Shown: positions 46,264 to 56,220, counted from the stretch's first letter. The stretch: 64,000 bases of DNA from DATAMF01 sp964472565 (GCA_964472565.1 CAYYNB010000006.1:1-64000), one strand, 5' to 3'. The notes: generated by a model from the letters alone, not told the origin. Made by a program: numbers and translations.

Positions 46264-47625
46264 CTAACCAGGGGCATCGATCACGCTTAGATTCTCAACA
46301 CGGAAATCTTCAGGTAGTTGCACCAGAAACGCCGCAATCCATGCTTCGGTAGTGGGATCGTTGGCTGTTGTGCGCACGCGTAGCCAATTACCTTCCGCAT
46401 TGCGGCCCACCACTGTCACTGAACTTCCATCTGGCACATTGTTGATTGTAGCATACTCAGTTCCTGGCCCGCTCCGCAAATAAGCATGGCGATCACGGGT
46501 GGCAATGTCAACTCGACCTGTCACCCAACATGCATCGGACAGTTCAGCGGTGCAGTCCCCCCCCGTTTCTCCATTCGGGACGGAAGCAGTGGGCTTGTGG
46601 TCGGTTCTTTTGTTCACATCCATCCAGTAATAGACAGCCGGAGTCAAAATCACCAGCATCAGCAGAATGGAAATGGCATATACCCAGAGCCGCCGCAGCC
46701 GTGAACTGCGCTGGGGTGAAGCTGTACCTCGTGGCGGATCTGCTGCGACAGGATGCGGTTGCGGGATCACGGGCGCTGCGGACGGGCGGGCCTTTCGCTG
46801 GCGCAGCGTGGATGCAGCCGCATCAGCCAGCGCGTGCCCATTGGGATAACGACTGGTTGGTTTTTTCGCCAGCGCTTTGAGCACGACCGGTTCAACCCCA
46901 GGGGGCAAATCAGGGCGTAGCTCTAATGGGGAGCGCGGTTTTTCGTCAATATGGCGCAGCGCAATCTCAGATGGATCGTTGCCGTCAAACGGCACTTTTC
47001 CGGTTAACATCTCATATAAGATAACGCCCACCGCGTATAAATCGCTTTGCGGGACTGTCTTGGCCGACGAAATTGCCTGCTCCGGGGCAATATAATGCAC
47101 GGAACCGAACACCTCGCCCCGTGTATCCACATTCACCTGTCGTGCCAGCCCAAAATCGGCCAGATAAAGGCCGCCCGCCTGATCGAGCAGAATATTCGAG
47201 GGCTTCACATCGCGGTGAATCACACCCTGGCTGTGCGCATAATCGAGCGCATCACACACATCGCGCACCAGCCGCGTCACCGTGCTTGCATCCAGATAAC
47301 TGCTGACCCGGTGGTGCTTTTCCAGCAGCACTTGTAAGGTCGAGCCTTCGACATATTGCATCGCCATATAAAACACGCCGTCAACTTCACCATAGCGATA
47401 CAGGCGCACAATATGAGGATGTTCTAACCGGGCAATTGCTTGGGCCTCGTGTTCAAACCGGCGTTTGGCCTCTGGTTCAGATAGCCCCTCGATCACTTTC
47501 AGCGCCACCCGGCGCTTCAGCCGCACATCTTCAGCCAGATAAACACGGGCCATACCCCCATGTCCCAAAAGTTGGATGACCGAATATTCGTCGAGTTGAT
47601 GACCGATCAAACTATGAGCACGCAT
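46264..47625 (-). CDS. Transmembrane Ser/Thr protein kinase with extracellular SH3-like domain
   Basis: The 453-residue protein has a Hanks-type kinase domain (about 14-275): glycine loop LGHGGMARVY, Lys43, HRDVKPSN with Asp139, DFGLA and APEQA. A proline-rich linker, one membrane helix (YAISILLMLVILTPAVYYW, near 320) and an outer bacterial SH3 domain (AYLRSGPGTEYATINNVPDGSSVTVVG) follow. The layout suggests envelope sensing, possibly of wall material. The gene starts 11 bases after the large acyltransferase-like gene, so they form an operon and that protein may be a substrate. Confidence 0.92.
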   Translation of the reverse strand: MRAHSLIGHQLDEYSVIQLLGHGGMARVYLAEDVRLKRRVALKVIEGLSEPEAKRRFEHEAQAIARLEHPHIVRLYRYGEVDGVFYMAMQYVEGSTLQVLLEKHHRVSSYLDASTVTRLVRDVCDALDYAHSQGVIHRDVKPSNILLDQAGGLYLADFGLARQVNVDTRGEVFGSVHYIAPEQAISSAKTVPQSDLYAVGVILYEMLTGKVPFDGNDPSEIALRHIDEKPRSPLELRPDLPPGVEPVVLKALAKKPTSRYPNGHALADAAASTLRQRKARPSAAPVIPQPHPVAADPPRGTASPQRSSRLRRLWVYAISILLMLVILTPAVYYWMDVNKRTDHKPTASVPNGETGGDCTAELSDACWVTGRVDIATRDRHAYLRSGPGTEYATINNVPDGSSVTVVGRNAEGNWLRVRTTANDPTTEAWIAAFLVQLPEDFRVENLSVIDAPG

Positions 47626-47636
47626 AATCCCACCCC

Positions 47637-50030
47637 TTAGCGATTCGGCCCAACGTGAGCAATATGGGACAGTTGGAGTACATAATTGTTCAAACCATAC
47701 GCGTACTGATCCAGGTAATCCTGAGCCATGTGCTGTGCCGTTTTCTGATGTCCAGCTTCAATCAGCAGCGCGACATGCGGACGGAAATCGCGCAGTGACA
47801 ATCTCATAATCCCATCTGCGCCGGTAATCACGCCCCAGGCCAGCGTTTTTTTCTCATTATCATCTTTGGCCGTGATAAACCGACAAAGGGTGCTGCCCGG
47901 TACGACTGCGCCCACGTTAGAGAAAACTTCACGCCCTTTGAGCAAATCATTCAGCATATCGACTCGCTGCGGAATGCGATCCAACCACTGTTGCACTGGC
48001 CGGGGTAGGTGGGCTAATAGTCGAATCGAACCCACACTCGCACTCTCTCCCGCCGCTGCACAGATTTTGATTTGTGTTAACAGTTTGCCCAAGGCCGCTA
48101 AACTGGCAAGATAGAGGCGGCGCTGGGCATCGAACAGCTTAAATGCACCCCCCACCTCACACGCTTGCAGGGCTTCCCAGGTTTGCGCATGCTGGCGCAG
48201 CAGATCGAGTTCGCTCAGCGGCACTTCAAAAGTCAATGGATGCAGACGTTCGCGTGGGTTATGTTTAGAGGCGTCTACCGGAATGAGAATCGAGGGGTTC
48301 GTATTACGCCCCGCTTCCACAGCCGCCCATGCCGCTTCGAACGCCTCGCGGGATGCTTTCCGCCGTTGGGTACGACCTTGCTCCAGTTCCTGCTGCACTG
48401 CCCCGCTGGGCACATACGTCGCGGCATGAATCGCCCGGTAGAGCACCAGCAGATCGTTAATCGTAAGCTGGAGTTCCTCATTCCGTGTGTGCAGCAGCTT
48501 TCGCAGTTCAAGCATTGCTCGCAGATTGACAGCAGTCGTTTCGCCGCTGACTTCAGGTAGCACGCGTGGCGCATGAGCAAGGCGCTCTTGCTCGGCTGCA
48601 GTGAACGCTAGCGGTAGAAAGGTAGGCTTAGGCGGTGGCGCAGCCGGAGCCGGTGGCGGTGTTTCATGCAAAATATACGCCCATCCCAGTGCCTCGTTTG
48701 TGAGAATCTCAGCCAGTGCTGCCCCCCATGACCCGTCAAAAAAGATATGTGACTGGTCAAACACAAAGCTGGTGCCTGTATCAAAAATCGTCAAAGGATG
48801 ATCGCCGATTCCGCGTTCGGTTTGGCGCAAAAGGGCCAACGGCTGTTCGCGCTGGGGACGATCCGTGTTCAGCAAAATAGGGGCATGGCGTAGGGCGTTC
48901 AATTCGGCCTGCAATGTTGGGCTTAGTTGCTCCCGCAATCCCGCCCACGCCCCGCGTCGTATAACCGCCACATTCGTGAGCGATGGTGCTGAAGCTTTGC
49001 GTTGGCTGCGCAGGATGGTTGCAATCTGAGTCCGCACTGTCGCCGGATCAGGCGGATAGGAAGTGCCCGGTATACAGGCCGGAATCAGATAATAATGCCC
49101 TTTGACGATCAAGCCGATGTGTGCCTCGGACAGGGGGAAACGAACGCGCGTTTCGCCGTGCGAACCCGGTTCCAGATAAGCCAGCATCGTCATTTGCTGC
49201 TGGTAGGCCGCCAGATCACGCTGCTCCATTTTGGCAAACTGGGTATACCACGTCTGTCGTGCTCGTCGTCCCAAATTGCGCTCGATCACGGTTGTAAAAA
49301 TATCAAATTTACGGCGGCGATAAGCGGCAAAATCCTCACCCGGAATGGCATCCGTGCTCCGTGAAAAAGGGCGCTGCCTTTCCCAGGCACGCGAGTATTT
49401 AGCGATCTGTGCTTCATCATGCATGACACGATGTAACGCTTCCAGCACGACCCGTTCACGCCACTCATTCGCTAACAGGGCGTCATAACGATGCAGCAGG
49501 TAAATGGCGGCCATTGTCCAGGCCGTGATCCGGTCAACAGGTGATAGCGCCACGCGGCTGCGTGTAAGCGCCGTATCGAACCCGTGTGTTTCATTCGCAT
49601 GGCGGGCCGTATCTTCGCGCAGCGCATAATCCACATAAAACTGCCATGTACCTTCTGGAAAGGCATCATTAGGGTCTTTCCCGGCCAACTTCAGCAAACT
49701 CTGGTATCCCCAGATGACTGCCGCCGGTCCGGCAAACAGTGTGAGGTACTCAACGCGATCTAGCGCTTCCTCAACACCAGCAAATAAGCGGTTCACATCA
49801 CGCTGGACACGCTCTGCCGATGGGCGGCGTTCGTTCAAACGCGCCAATCCACTCAGAATCAGGCCCGGCACATTACCCGCCGGAATCAGCCGAGCGACCC
49901 GCTCGACAACCGCATCAATTTCGGGCAGTGTCAGATGTGATAAATCTCGTACATCGCGCGCTTGTAGCACATTGCGCAGACTAAGCGCAGTACGAGTTGA
50001 GGCTTCATGATAATGGTGATTGATATTCAT
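47637..50030 (-). CDS. Large protein of unknown function with HxxxDG acyltransferase-like motif
   Basis: This 797-residue protein is soluble, without signal peptide or membrane helix. I do not recognise a named family over its length. Two short patches recall CoA-dependent acyltransferases: FVFDQSHIFFDGSWGAALAE (about 410-430), with a HxxxDG core, and a late EVFSNVGAVVPGS, comparable to the SNV.GP motif of WS/DGAT and condensation-type enzymes. An Ala/Pro-rich linker (PPPAPAAPPPKP) separates two halves. It is first in an operon with a Ser/Thr kinase. A carnitine-type or thioester acyltransferase is possible; this is inference. Confidence 0.55.
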   Translation of the reverse strand: MNINHHYHEASTRTALSLRNVLQARDVRDLSHLTLPEIDAVVERVARLIPAGNVPGLILSGLARLNERRPSAERVQRDVNRLFAGVEEALDRVEYLTLFAGPAAVIWGYQSLLKLAGKDPNDAFPEGTWQFYVDYALREDTARHANETHGFDTALTRSRVALSPVDRITAWTMAAIYLLHRYDALLANEWRERVVLEALHRVMHDEAQIAKYSRAWERQRPFSRSTDAIPGEDFAAYRRRKFDIFTTVIERNLGRRARQTWYTQFAKMEQRDLAAYQQQMTMLAYLEPGSHGETRVRFPLSEAHIGLIVKGHYYLIPACIPGTSYPPDPATVRTQIATILRSQRKASAPSLTNVAVIRRGAWAGLREQLSPTLQAELNALRHAPILLNTDRPQREQPLALLRQTERGIGDHPLTIFDTGTSFVFDQSHIFFDGSWGAALAEILTNEALGWAYILHETPPPAPAAPPPKPTFLPLAFTAAEQERLAHAPRVLPEVSGETTAVNLRAMLELRKLLHTRNEELQLTINDLLVLYRAIHAATYVPSGAVQQELEQGRTQRRKASREAFEAAWAAVEAGRNTNPSILIPVDASKHNPRERLHPLTFEVPLSELDLLRQHAQTWEALQACEVGGAFKLFDAQRRLYLASLAALGKLLTQIKICAAAGESASVGSIRLLAHLPRPVQQWLDRIPQRVDMLNDLLKGREVFSNVGAVVPGSTLCRFITAKDDNEKKTLAWGVITGADGIMRLSLRDFRPHVALLIEAGHQKTAQHMAQDYLDQYAYGLNNYVLQLSHIAHVGPNR

Positions 50031-50249
50031 GGGCAGTCATAGTTGAGCGGCAGCACGGTGCCTATTGTCCACAAAATAGCGGCGTCGTCCAACTCCACAT
50101 TATAGAGGTAATTCCACCGGGGGGGGAAGGTACTCTCTGGGGAGGCTGTGATGCAGTCGATTTTGAAGGGGAATATGCGAAAATTACCCTCAAACCAGAT
50201 ATGCTAAAATGGAATGACTGACTTTGAGGAGCGCTTACGGGAGGGGAGC

Positions 50250-51215
50250 ATGAAAGTTTTATTCATTGGGGGAACGGGAAATATCAGTCGCTCGGTGAGC
50301 AAGCTGGCACTGGAACACGGGATTGATCTGTATTTGCTCCACCGGGGCGAGGCCAGCATCGAGGGCGCGAAAACGATCAAAGCCGACATCCACCAACTCG
50401 CTACGCTCAGCGGGCAGGCGTTTGACGTGGTGGTAAACTGGATCGCTTATGTGGAAGAGGATATTGAGCGCGATTTAGCGCTTTTCCGCGAACGCTGCGG
50501 CCAGTATATTTTTATCAGTTCGGCCTCGGTGTATCAAAAACCGCTCAGCCACCCGGTGATCACCGAATCAACGCCCGCCGTGAATCCTTACTGGGAATAT
50601 TCACAGCATAAAATCCGGTGTGAAGATCGGTTGATGCGCGCGTACCGGGATGAAGCTTTTCCGGTCACAATTGTGCGGCCCTCGCATACCTATGCGACGC
50701 GGTTTCCTATCGCAGTGGGCAACTGGGCCAGCTACGTGATCGCGCAGCGGATGATCGAGGGCAAGCCGATCATTGTTCATGGGGACGGCACGGCGCTGTG
50801 GACGGTTACGCACGCGGAAGACTTCGCTAAGGGGTTTGTGGGGCTGATTGGAAATCCGCAGACGATTGGGCATACCTTCCATATCACGTCGGATTTTGTG
50901 CTGACGTGGAACCAGATTTATGAGCAGATTGGGGATGCACTGGGCGTCAAGCCGCACATGGTCCATATTCCATCCACTTTTATCGTCAGTGTGGATGCCA
51001 GAACCGGCGCAGGGCTGGTGGGTGATAAAATGTGGAGCGCGGTGTTTGATAACAGCAAAATTAAGCGCTTTGTGCCGGGCTACGTGGCGACAATCCCCTT
51101 TTACGAGGGAATACAGCGCACGGTAGCCTGGTTCCAGGCGGAAAAAAGCCGGATGCGCGTCGAGGTGGAAGATCATGCGGTGTTCGAGCGCATCCTGAAG
51201 GCGTATGGGCACTAA
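50250..51215 (+). CDS. NAD-dependent epimerase/dehydratase-like SDR protein
   Basis: The 321-residue protein has an extended-SDR Rossmann start (MKVLFIGGTGNISRSV), the strand-end serines IFISSASVYQK and the catalytic pair WEYSQHK (YxxxK). It resembles atypical extended SDRs of the nucleotide-sugar epimerase and CSP41-like groups. The substrate is not evident. ATG 50250 follows GGGAGGGGAG. Its stop codon directly touches the stop codon of the oppositely transcribed Gfo/Idh/MocA gene. Confidence 0.8.
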   Translation: MKVLFIGGTGNISRSVSKLALEHGIDLYLLHRGEASIEGAKTIKADIHQLATLSGQAFDVVVNWIAYVEEDIERDLALFRERCGQYIFISSASVYQKPLSHPVITESTPAVNPYWEYSQHKIRCEDRLMRAYRDEAFPVTIVRPSHTYATRFPIAVGNWASYVIAQRMIEGKPIIVHGDGTALWTVTHAEDFAKGFVGLIGNPQTIGHTFHITSDFVLTWNQIYEQIGDALGVKPHMVHIPSTFIVSVDARTGAGLVGDKMWSAVFDNSKIKRFVPGYVATIPFYEGIQRTVAWFQAEKSRMRVEVEDHAVFERILKAYGH

Positions 51216-52217
51216 TTAGAGCGCAATTTCGGCGCGCTGCTCGTTGGAACGGGCGGCGGCCAACACGAGATCGAGCGTTTTCGCGCCTTCACGCATCGGT
51301 GTTCGCGTCTGACCGTTCGTTTCGATGGCGGTCAGCAGGTCTTCGATCATGCGTTGGCGGAAATCCTGATTCGACTCGATCATCTCGGCGGTGGGATCGG
51401 TGTCGGCGGTGGTGCGGTAAAACGTCGCGTGATTGGCATCGGTGAAATCAACGGTGAGATGCTGCGTGACCACCCGGTAATCGTTGATCCATTTGCCGGG
51501 GATCGCGCCGTTGGTGGCATAAACCACGCCCAACGCGCCGCTCTGGAAACTGACTACCGTCGCGCTGACATCTTCGATGGTGTAATCGGGCATGTCGCGG
51601 TGGAATAGATTCTCCTGGCGGCTGTAAACGGACGCCGGATCACCGAGCAGATACCGCAGTAGATCGAACATGTGGATCGCCTGCTCCACCACCTGCCCGC
51701 CGGACTTGTCACGCATCCGCCACCAGGGCGCATGCAGCGCATTGCAAAAATACCGCGCGGTCATCAACCCCGCCGGACCTGCCGTACCATCTTCCAGCCG
51801 CTGCTTCAGATATTCCACCGCATGGCCAAACCGGAACATAAACCCAACCTGCGTTTTGATGTTCGCCTGTTCGGTCCATTCCACCATTTGCCACGCCTGC
51901 TCCGATGTGAGTGCGATGGGTTTTTCGATCATGATGTGAACGCCGCGCTGGGCGGCGATCTGCACTTCGTCGGTATGGCTGTAGGGTGGCAGGGTAATCA
52001 CCAGGAGATCGAGATCGACCTGATCGAATAAGGTATGGTGATCGGTAAAAACGGCGGCGCGCCGAGATGTATATTTTTCGGAGAATTCCTGCGCTTTCCA
52101 CTCATTGCGATCTGAAAACGCGACGAACTCCACGCGATCCTGTAAACCAGTCAGAATGGGCGCGAGGCGGTGGGCATAACCGCCGCATCCCAGCATCCCC
52201 ACACGTAACAGCGTCAT
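51216..52217 (-). CDS. Gfo/Idh/MocA family oxidoreductase
   Basis: This 333-residue protein has the N-terminal NAD(P) fold (VGMLGCGGYAHRLAPIL), the EKPIAL motif with the conserved lysine and a C-terminal alpha/beta domain with VEQAIHMFDLLRYLLGD. Family members oxidise or reduce sugar hydroxyls (inositol, glucose, levoglucosan, 3-keto-sugars). It is the last gene of the LacI-controlled sugar operon, 60 bases after the MDR gene, so a sugar substrate is likely. An oxidative first step on an imported glycoside is one possibility. Confidence 0.88.
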   Translation of the reverse strand: MTLLRVGMLGCGGYAHRLAPILTGLQDRVEFVAFSDRNEWKAQEFSEKYTSRRAAVFTDHHTLFDQVDLDLLVITLPPYSHTDEVQIAAQRGVHIMIEKPIALTSEQAWQMVEWTEQANIKTQVGFMFRFGHAVEYLKQRLEDGTAGPAGLMTARYFCNALHAPWWRMRDKSGGQVVEQAIHMFDLLRYLLGDPASVYSRQENLFHRDMPDYTIEDVSATVVSFQSGALGVVYATNGAIPGKWINDYRVVTQHLTVDFTDANHATFYRTTADTDPTAEMIESNQDFRQRMIEDLLTAIETNGQTRTPMREGAKTLDLVLAAARSNEQRAEIAL

Positions 52218-52277
52218 TCGATCAATCCTCTTTGATATAACTTATGAGAATGAGCGTTCTCAAAACTTAGGTTAAAA

Positions 52278-53321
52278 TTACGATGGAAATTCGATCACCG
52301 CCTGCAAAACCTGATCCGGCGACTGGTCCAGAATGTCGAATAATTCCAGTGCGCGGTCAAAGGGCGCGCGGTGAGTGATGATCGGCGGCAGATTGAGCAG
52401 GCCATCGACCTGAAGCTGTACTGCCGACTGCCACAGCCGCATCTTGTCCCAGCGGTAGGAAAATTCGGGCGCAACGCCGCTGATCTGCGAACAGATCACG
52501 TTGATCCGGTTGTGGTGGAATTCTTCGCCCAAATACAAACCCGCCGCTTCACCCTGGAAAAAGCCCATCGTCACCACGCGCGCCGAATACGCCGCCGTGC
52601 GGATCGCCTCGTGGAGGGCGGGGGCCGCCCCGGAAACTTCAAAACAAACGTCAGCGCCGCGCCCGTTGGTCATTTCTTTGATCGTTTCCGCCACTTTAAC
52701 GGTGCGCGCGTTTAGGATGACGTGTGCGCCTAAGGCTTTGGCTTTGTCCAGCCGGGAATCGTGCAGATCGACGGCGATTACCTGGGCACCGGACTGCCGC
52801 GCGGCCTGCGCGACGATCTGGCCGAGCGCGCCGAGGCCAAACACGGCCACCGTGTCCCCGATGGCGACATGCCCATCATGCACGCCGTTGAGGGCGATTG
52901 CGCCCAGATGCGAATAGATGCCAAAAATCGGCTGTGCGCCGGGGGGCATCAGACGCGGGCGGACATAATCGACGGTGGCGACATGGTGCGTGCGGTGGCC
53001 CCATGTGCCGAAGAGAAACGCGCCCACCGGAATATCCGTCACGCCGGGCGCGACTTCGATGATCTGGCCTACTTCTTCATATCCGAGGTTGCGGATCGGA
53101 TAGGTGAGGGAGGTAGATTCGTCGGACAGGAAGAGTTTTCGTGCGGCGTCCCAGCGTTTGTGCAGATACGGATTGGTGCCGCGATATTGGGTGAGTTCGG
53201 TCCCGGCGCTGATGCCGGAGTAAAGCGTTTTGATCCGAACTTCGCCGGGATGCAGCGGCGGATCGTCATCGGTTTCATAGGCAGCCCGGCGCGGACCCGT
53301 AAAAACAATGAGTTGGCCCAT
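52278..53321 (-). CDS. MDR-family dehydrogenase lacking the catalytic zinc cysteine
   Basis: The 347-residue protein has a GroES-like N-terminal half and a Rossmann half (VFGLGALGQIVAQAARQSGAQVIAVD). The usual GICGTD zinc motif reads GISAGTE and GHE reads GYEEVG, so the catalytic zinc ligand is missing. Structural-zinc cysteines are not visible either. Zinc-less MDR members act as reductases or sugar-derivative dehydrogenases. Position between a glycosidase and a Gfo/Idh/MocA enzyme suggests carbohydrate oxidation or reduction. It starts 24 bases after the glycosidase gene. Confidence 0.83.
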   Translation of the reverse strand: MGQLIVFTGPRRAAYETDDDPPLHPGEVRIKTLYSGISAGTELTQYRGTNPYLHKRWDAARKLFLSDESTSLTYPIRNLGYEEVGQIIEVAPGVTDIPVGAFLFGTWGHRTHHVATVDYVRPRLMPPGAQPIFGIYSHLGAIALNGVHDGHVAIGDTVAVFGLGALGQIVAQAARQSGAQVIAVDLHDSRLDKAKALGAHVILNARTVKVAETIKEMTNGRGADVCFEVSGAAPALHEAIRTAAYSARVVTMGFFQGEAAGLYLGEEFHHNRINVICSQISGVAPEFSYRWDKMRLWQSAVQLQVDGLLNLPPIITHRAPFDRALELFDILDQSPDQVLQAVIEFPS

Positions 53322-53345
53322 CTTTTATCCTTTGGTTGGTAAAAA

Positions 53346-55097
53346 TTACTCAAAAGCGCCTAACTGCAAACAGGCCAGCGCCGCGTTCGGCCACGCGAAC
53401 CACGTGCGGGACACAATGGCTCCGGTGGACGCGTCGTAGGCTTCGGGCAGTGCGCCGTCCCACTGCGCGATTGAATCCAGGTGGGTGAGAATCTGCTGTT
53501 CGCGGGCGGCATCGTGCTGGATGCGGGCGACGATGGCGGCTTGAATATCACCCAGCGGCCAGGGGGCGCGCGTATGGACGGATCCGAGATGCCCGGTGTA
53601 GAACCCGCCGGGATTAGCATCGGAAAAGGCGAAGGCCAGCGTGTTCAGCCAGATTGGATCATCGGCAGGACAGAAGCCCCAGATCGGAGCCAGCACCAGC
53701 GGAATATCGTTGGCGTCGTGGTACAGATGAAAACCACCGCGCCCATCCACAGCATAGGCGAATAGCTGATCCGCATCCCGCTGCACGATGAAATGATGAT
53801 TAATGGCGGCGCGTATGTGATCCGCGATGTGATCCCACCCGGAAACGGGATCGATCCGGTGCAGCAGGCGGGCGGTATGCCAGAACAGCTGGTGACTCGA
53901 AAAATGGTAGGGCAGCACCAGCGGATCGTCGGCGGGCGTTTCGTCGGTGGGAAACAGCCATTCGTCAGCAGCCCGGCGCGCCAGCAGCATGGCGCGAATC
54001 GAATAGATGTGCGGGCGGAACTGATCCCAGGTTGCATACTCCCCGGTGGATAATACATATTCGGCCAGTTCGAGCAGCGGGAATAACTGCTGGTCGAATT
54101 GAAAAGCGTGATCCTTGATGCGCCCGTTCGCCAGATAACAGCGCCCCCAATACCCCTGGGGACGCTCGGCTGTCGCGAACATCCAGCGCAGATGACGGTC
54201 AACCAGATCGTGACGGTTCCAGCTCAGGAAGGCGCGGGCGACGTAATAGGCGTCACGGTTCCACGCCAGCGGGAGCAGCATGTGATCGGTCAGAATGCAG
54301 ATACCGTCACCAACCGGAACTGCGAGCAGCAGCCCATAAAGCAGGCCGCGCCGCGTCAAACGATCCGGTGCTTGAGCGAGCGACAACCAGCGCAGCTGCT
54401 CCGCTTCCAGTATCTTATCAAAGGAACGAGAATCGGCGGCGTGATCGCCACATGTATAGGTGAGGGTCGCATCCGGCGGAAGCCATAGATCGAGATCGAT
54501 AGGGCCGTCTACGCGGCGTTCCCAGGATTCGCCGGGCGCGAAGCCGGTGATGGTGACGGTCCGTTGAAGTGCCGGGTTTTCGATGGTGAGGGTGCCATCC
54601 TTAAGCACCGCATGGGTAATCACGGGCGGCATTTCAACCGGGCCGCCTTCAGTAAGCTGCGTATAGGCGCAGCGCTGAAGCGACAGCCGCCCCTGGAAGC
54701 GCAGCGGCTGATCGGACTCCCAGTGCTGCACTGCGCCGGAGGGCGTGCCGATGGTTGTGCTGGTGATCACCGAACCGTTTTCAGTGGTCAAACGGATCGA
54801 AGGGATCGCGTATTCCAGCAGAAACGCCTCACTCCGAGTCACAGCGAGGCGCGGACCAAATCCATCCAGGCGGGCGAGGGCGGCGCGATACGCGCGCACG
54901 GTGGACGGATCGTAGCGGTGGTCTTCGGGAAACGGATCGGCGGTGGTCAGGGTGATATACCCCACCTGATCGTGGTAGGTGTTGAGCGCGATCAGCCGCC
55001 CGTATGGATCAACACTGCCCGTGATGCCGTTACAACCAAAATCGAGGGGCTTGATCGTTCGGTTCAGATCAAGTGCCCATAGATCGAGCGAGTTCAC
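53346..55097 (-). CDS. (alpha/alpha)6-barrel glycosidase, glucoamylase/debranching-like
   Basis: This 583-residue protein has an N-terminal beta-sandwich (about 1-230) and an (alpha/alpha)6 barrel with LLPLAWNRDAYYVARAFL, FQFDQQLFPLLELAEYV and a late WPLGDIQAAIVARI. These resemble the amylo-alpha-1,6-glucosidase and GH15/GH63-like clans. I cannot assign a GH family with confidence. There is no signal peptide, so it acts on imported oligosaccharide. The start overlaps the ATPase stop by 4 bases (ATGA), giving coupling to the transporter genes. Confidence 0.7.
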   Translation of the reverse strand: MNSLDLWALDLNRTIKPLDFGCNGITGSVDPYGRLIALNTYHDQVGYITLTTADPFPEDHRYDPSTVRAYRAALARLDGFGPRLAVTRSEAFLLEYAIPSIRLTTENGSVITSTTIGTPSGAVQHWESDQPLRFQGRLSLQRCAYTQLTEGGPVEMPPVITHAVLKDGTLTIENPALQRTVTITGFAPGESWERRVDGPIDLDLWLPPDATLTYTCGDHAADSRSFDKILEAEQLRWLSLAQAPDRLTRRGLLYGLLLAVPVGDGICILTDHMLLPLAWNRDAYYVARAFLSWNRHDLVDRHLRWMFATAERPQGYWGRCYLANGRIKDHAFQFDQQLFPLLELAEYVLSTGEYATWDQFRPHIYSIRAMLLARRAADEWLFPTDETPADDPLVLPYHFSSHQLFWHTARLLHRIDPVSGWDHIADHIRAAINHHFIVQRDADQLFAYAVDGRGGFHLYHDANDIPLVLAPIWGFCPADDPIWLNTLAFAFSDANPGGFYTGHLGSVHTRAPWPLGDIQAAIVARIQHDAAREQQILTHLDSIAQWDGALPEAYDASTGAIVSRTWFAWPNAALACLQLGAFE

Positions 55098-56209
55098 GGC
55101 GCGACCAGCTTTTCGAGATCGGGCACAATGGCGCGGCCTGTTTCGCGGTCATACCAGCGAATCTTGTCCGCCGGGAACCGAATCCAGATGTCCTGGTTCG
55201 GGGCGGCGATAAAGTCGGGGTGCGTGGAAACCTTGATGATGCTGGCCCCGATCCGAATGGTGAGCAAATTTTGCGATCCGAGCGGCTCGACCACCAACAC
55301 AGTGACTTGCAGCGCATCGGGCGCGGGCTGGCGCAGCGCTTCCATATTTTCGGCGCGGATGCCGATCCCCACCTGATTACCCTCGTAGCGCGCCAGCGGT
55401 TCTTTCATCTCCGGGATCGGGGAAAGGGCGAAATCGCCAATATACACGCGAAGGTCGTTTTGTTCTTTGCGTACCTGCCCTTCCAGAAAGTTCATCGGCG
55501 GGGTTCCGATAAACCCGCCCACAAAGCGATCCGCCGGGGCGTCATAAACTTTGGTCGGCGCATCGAACTGTAAGATTTTGCCGTTGCGCATCACCGCAAT
55601 CCGATCTCCCATGCTCAGTGCTTCGATCTGATCGTGGGTAACGTAGATCGTTGTGGCGTACAGTTCGTTCAGCAGGCGTTTGAGTTCGGCGCGCATTTCC
55701 AGCCGGAGCAGGGCGTCGAGGTTGCTCAGCGGTTCATCCATCAGCAGCACCTGGGCATGCACGGCAATCGCCCGCGCGACGGCGACCCGCTGGCGCTGCC
55801 CGCCGCTCATCTGCGACGGGTAGCGGTCCAGAAAATCTTCGATATGCAGCAGTTCCGCTGCCGACTGGACCCGCGACTGCTGTTCGGCTTTGGGGACGCG
55901 TTTCATCTTCAGGCCGAACGCGATGTTATCCCATACCTTCATGTGGGGGAAAATGGCGTAACTTTGAAACACCATCGAGATATTGCGATCTTTAGGCGGC
56001 AGATAGGTTACATCCCGATCCCCAATCATGACGCGGCCCGAATCTACCATGCCCAACCCGGCAATCGCGCGGAGCAGGGTGGTTTTGCCACAGCCGCTCG
56101 GCCCCAGCAGGACGACAAATTCCTGGTCATGTACGGTCAAATCGACATGATCCACCGCGATCACTTTGCCAAAGGTTTTGACGGCATTTTCAACACGAAT
56201 TTCAGCCAT
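55094..56209 (-). CDS. Sugar ABC ATPase, UgpC/MsmK type
   Basis: The 371-residue ATPase has Walker A GPSGCGKTT, signature MSGGQRQRVAVARAIA, Walker B VLLMDEPLSNLDALL, switch VTHDQ and a C-terminal regulatory TOBE domain (about 240-370). MsmK-type ATPases often energise several CUT1 importers, which could explain why the arabinan importer has none of its own. ATG 56209 lies behind GGAAG, 11 bases after the permease gene; the longer frame to 56242 would overlap that gene. Confidence 0.93.
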   Translation of the reverse strand: MAEIRVENAVKTFGKVIAVDHVDLTVHDQEFVVLLGPSGCGKTTLLRAIAGLGMVDSGRVMIGDRDVTYLPPKDRNISMVFQSYAIFPHMKVWDNIAFGLKMKRVPKAEQQSRVQSAAELLHIEDFLDRYPSQMSGGQRQRVAVARAIAVHAQVLLMDEPLSNLDALLRLEMRAELKRLLNELYATTIYVTHDQIEALSMGDRIAVMRNGKILQFDAPTKVYDAPADRFVGGFIGTPPMNFLEGQVRKEQNDLRVYIGDFALSPIPEMKEPLARYEGNQVGIGIRAENMEALRQPAPDALQVTVLVVEPLGSQNLLTIRIGASIIKVSTHPDFIAAPNQDIWIRFPADKIRWYDRETGRAIVPDLEKLVAP

Positions 56210-56220
56210 ACGGCACTTCC

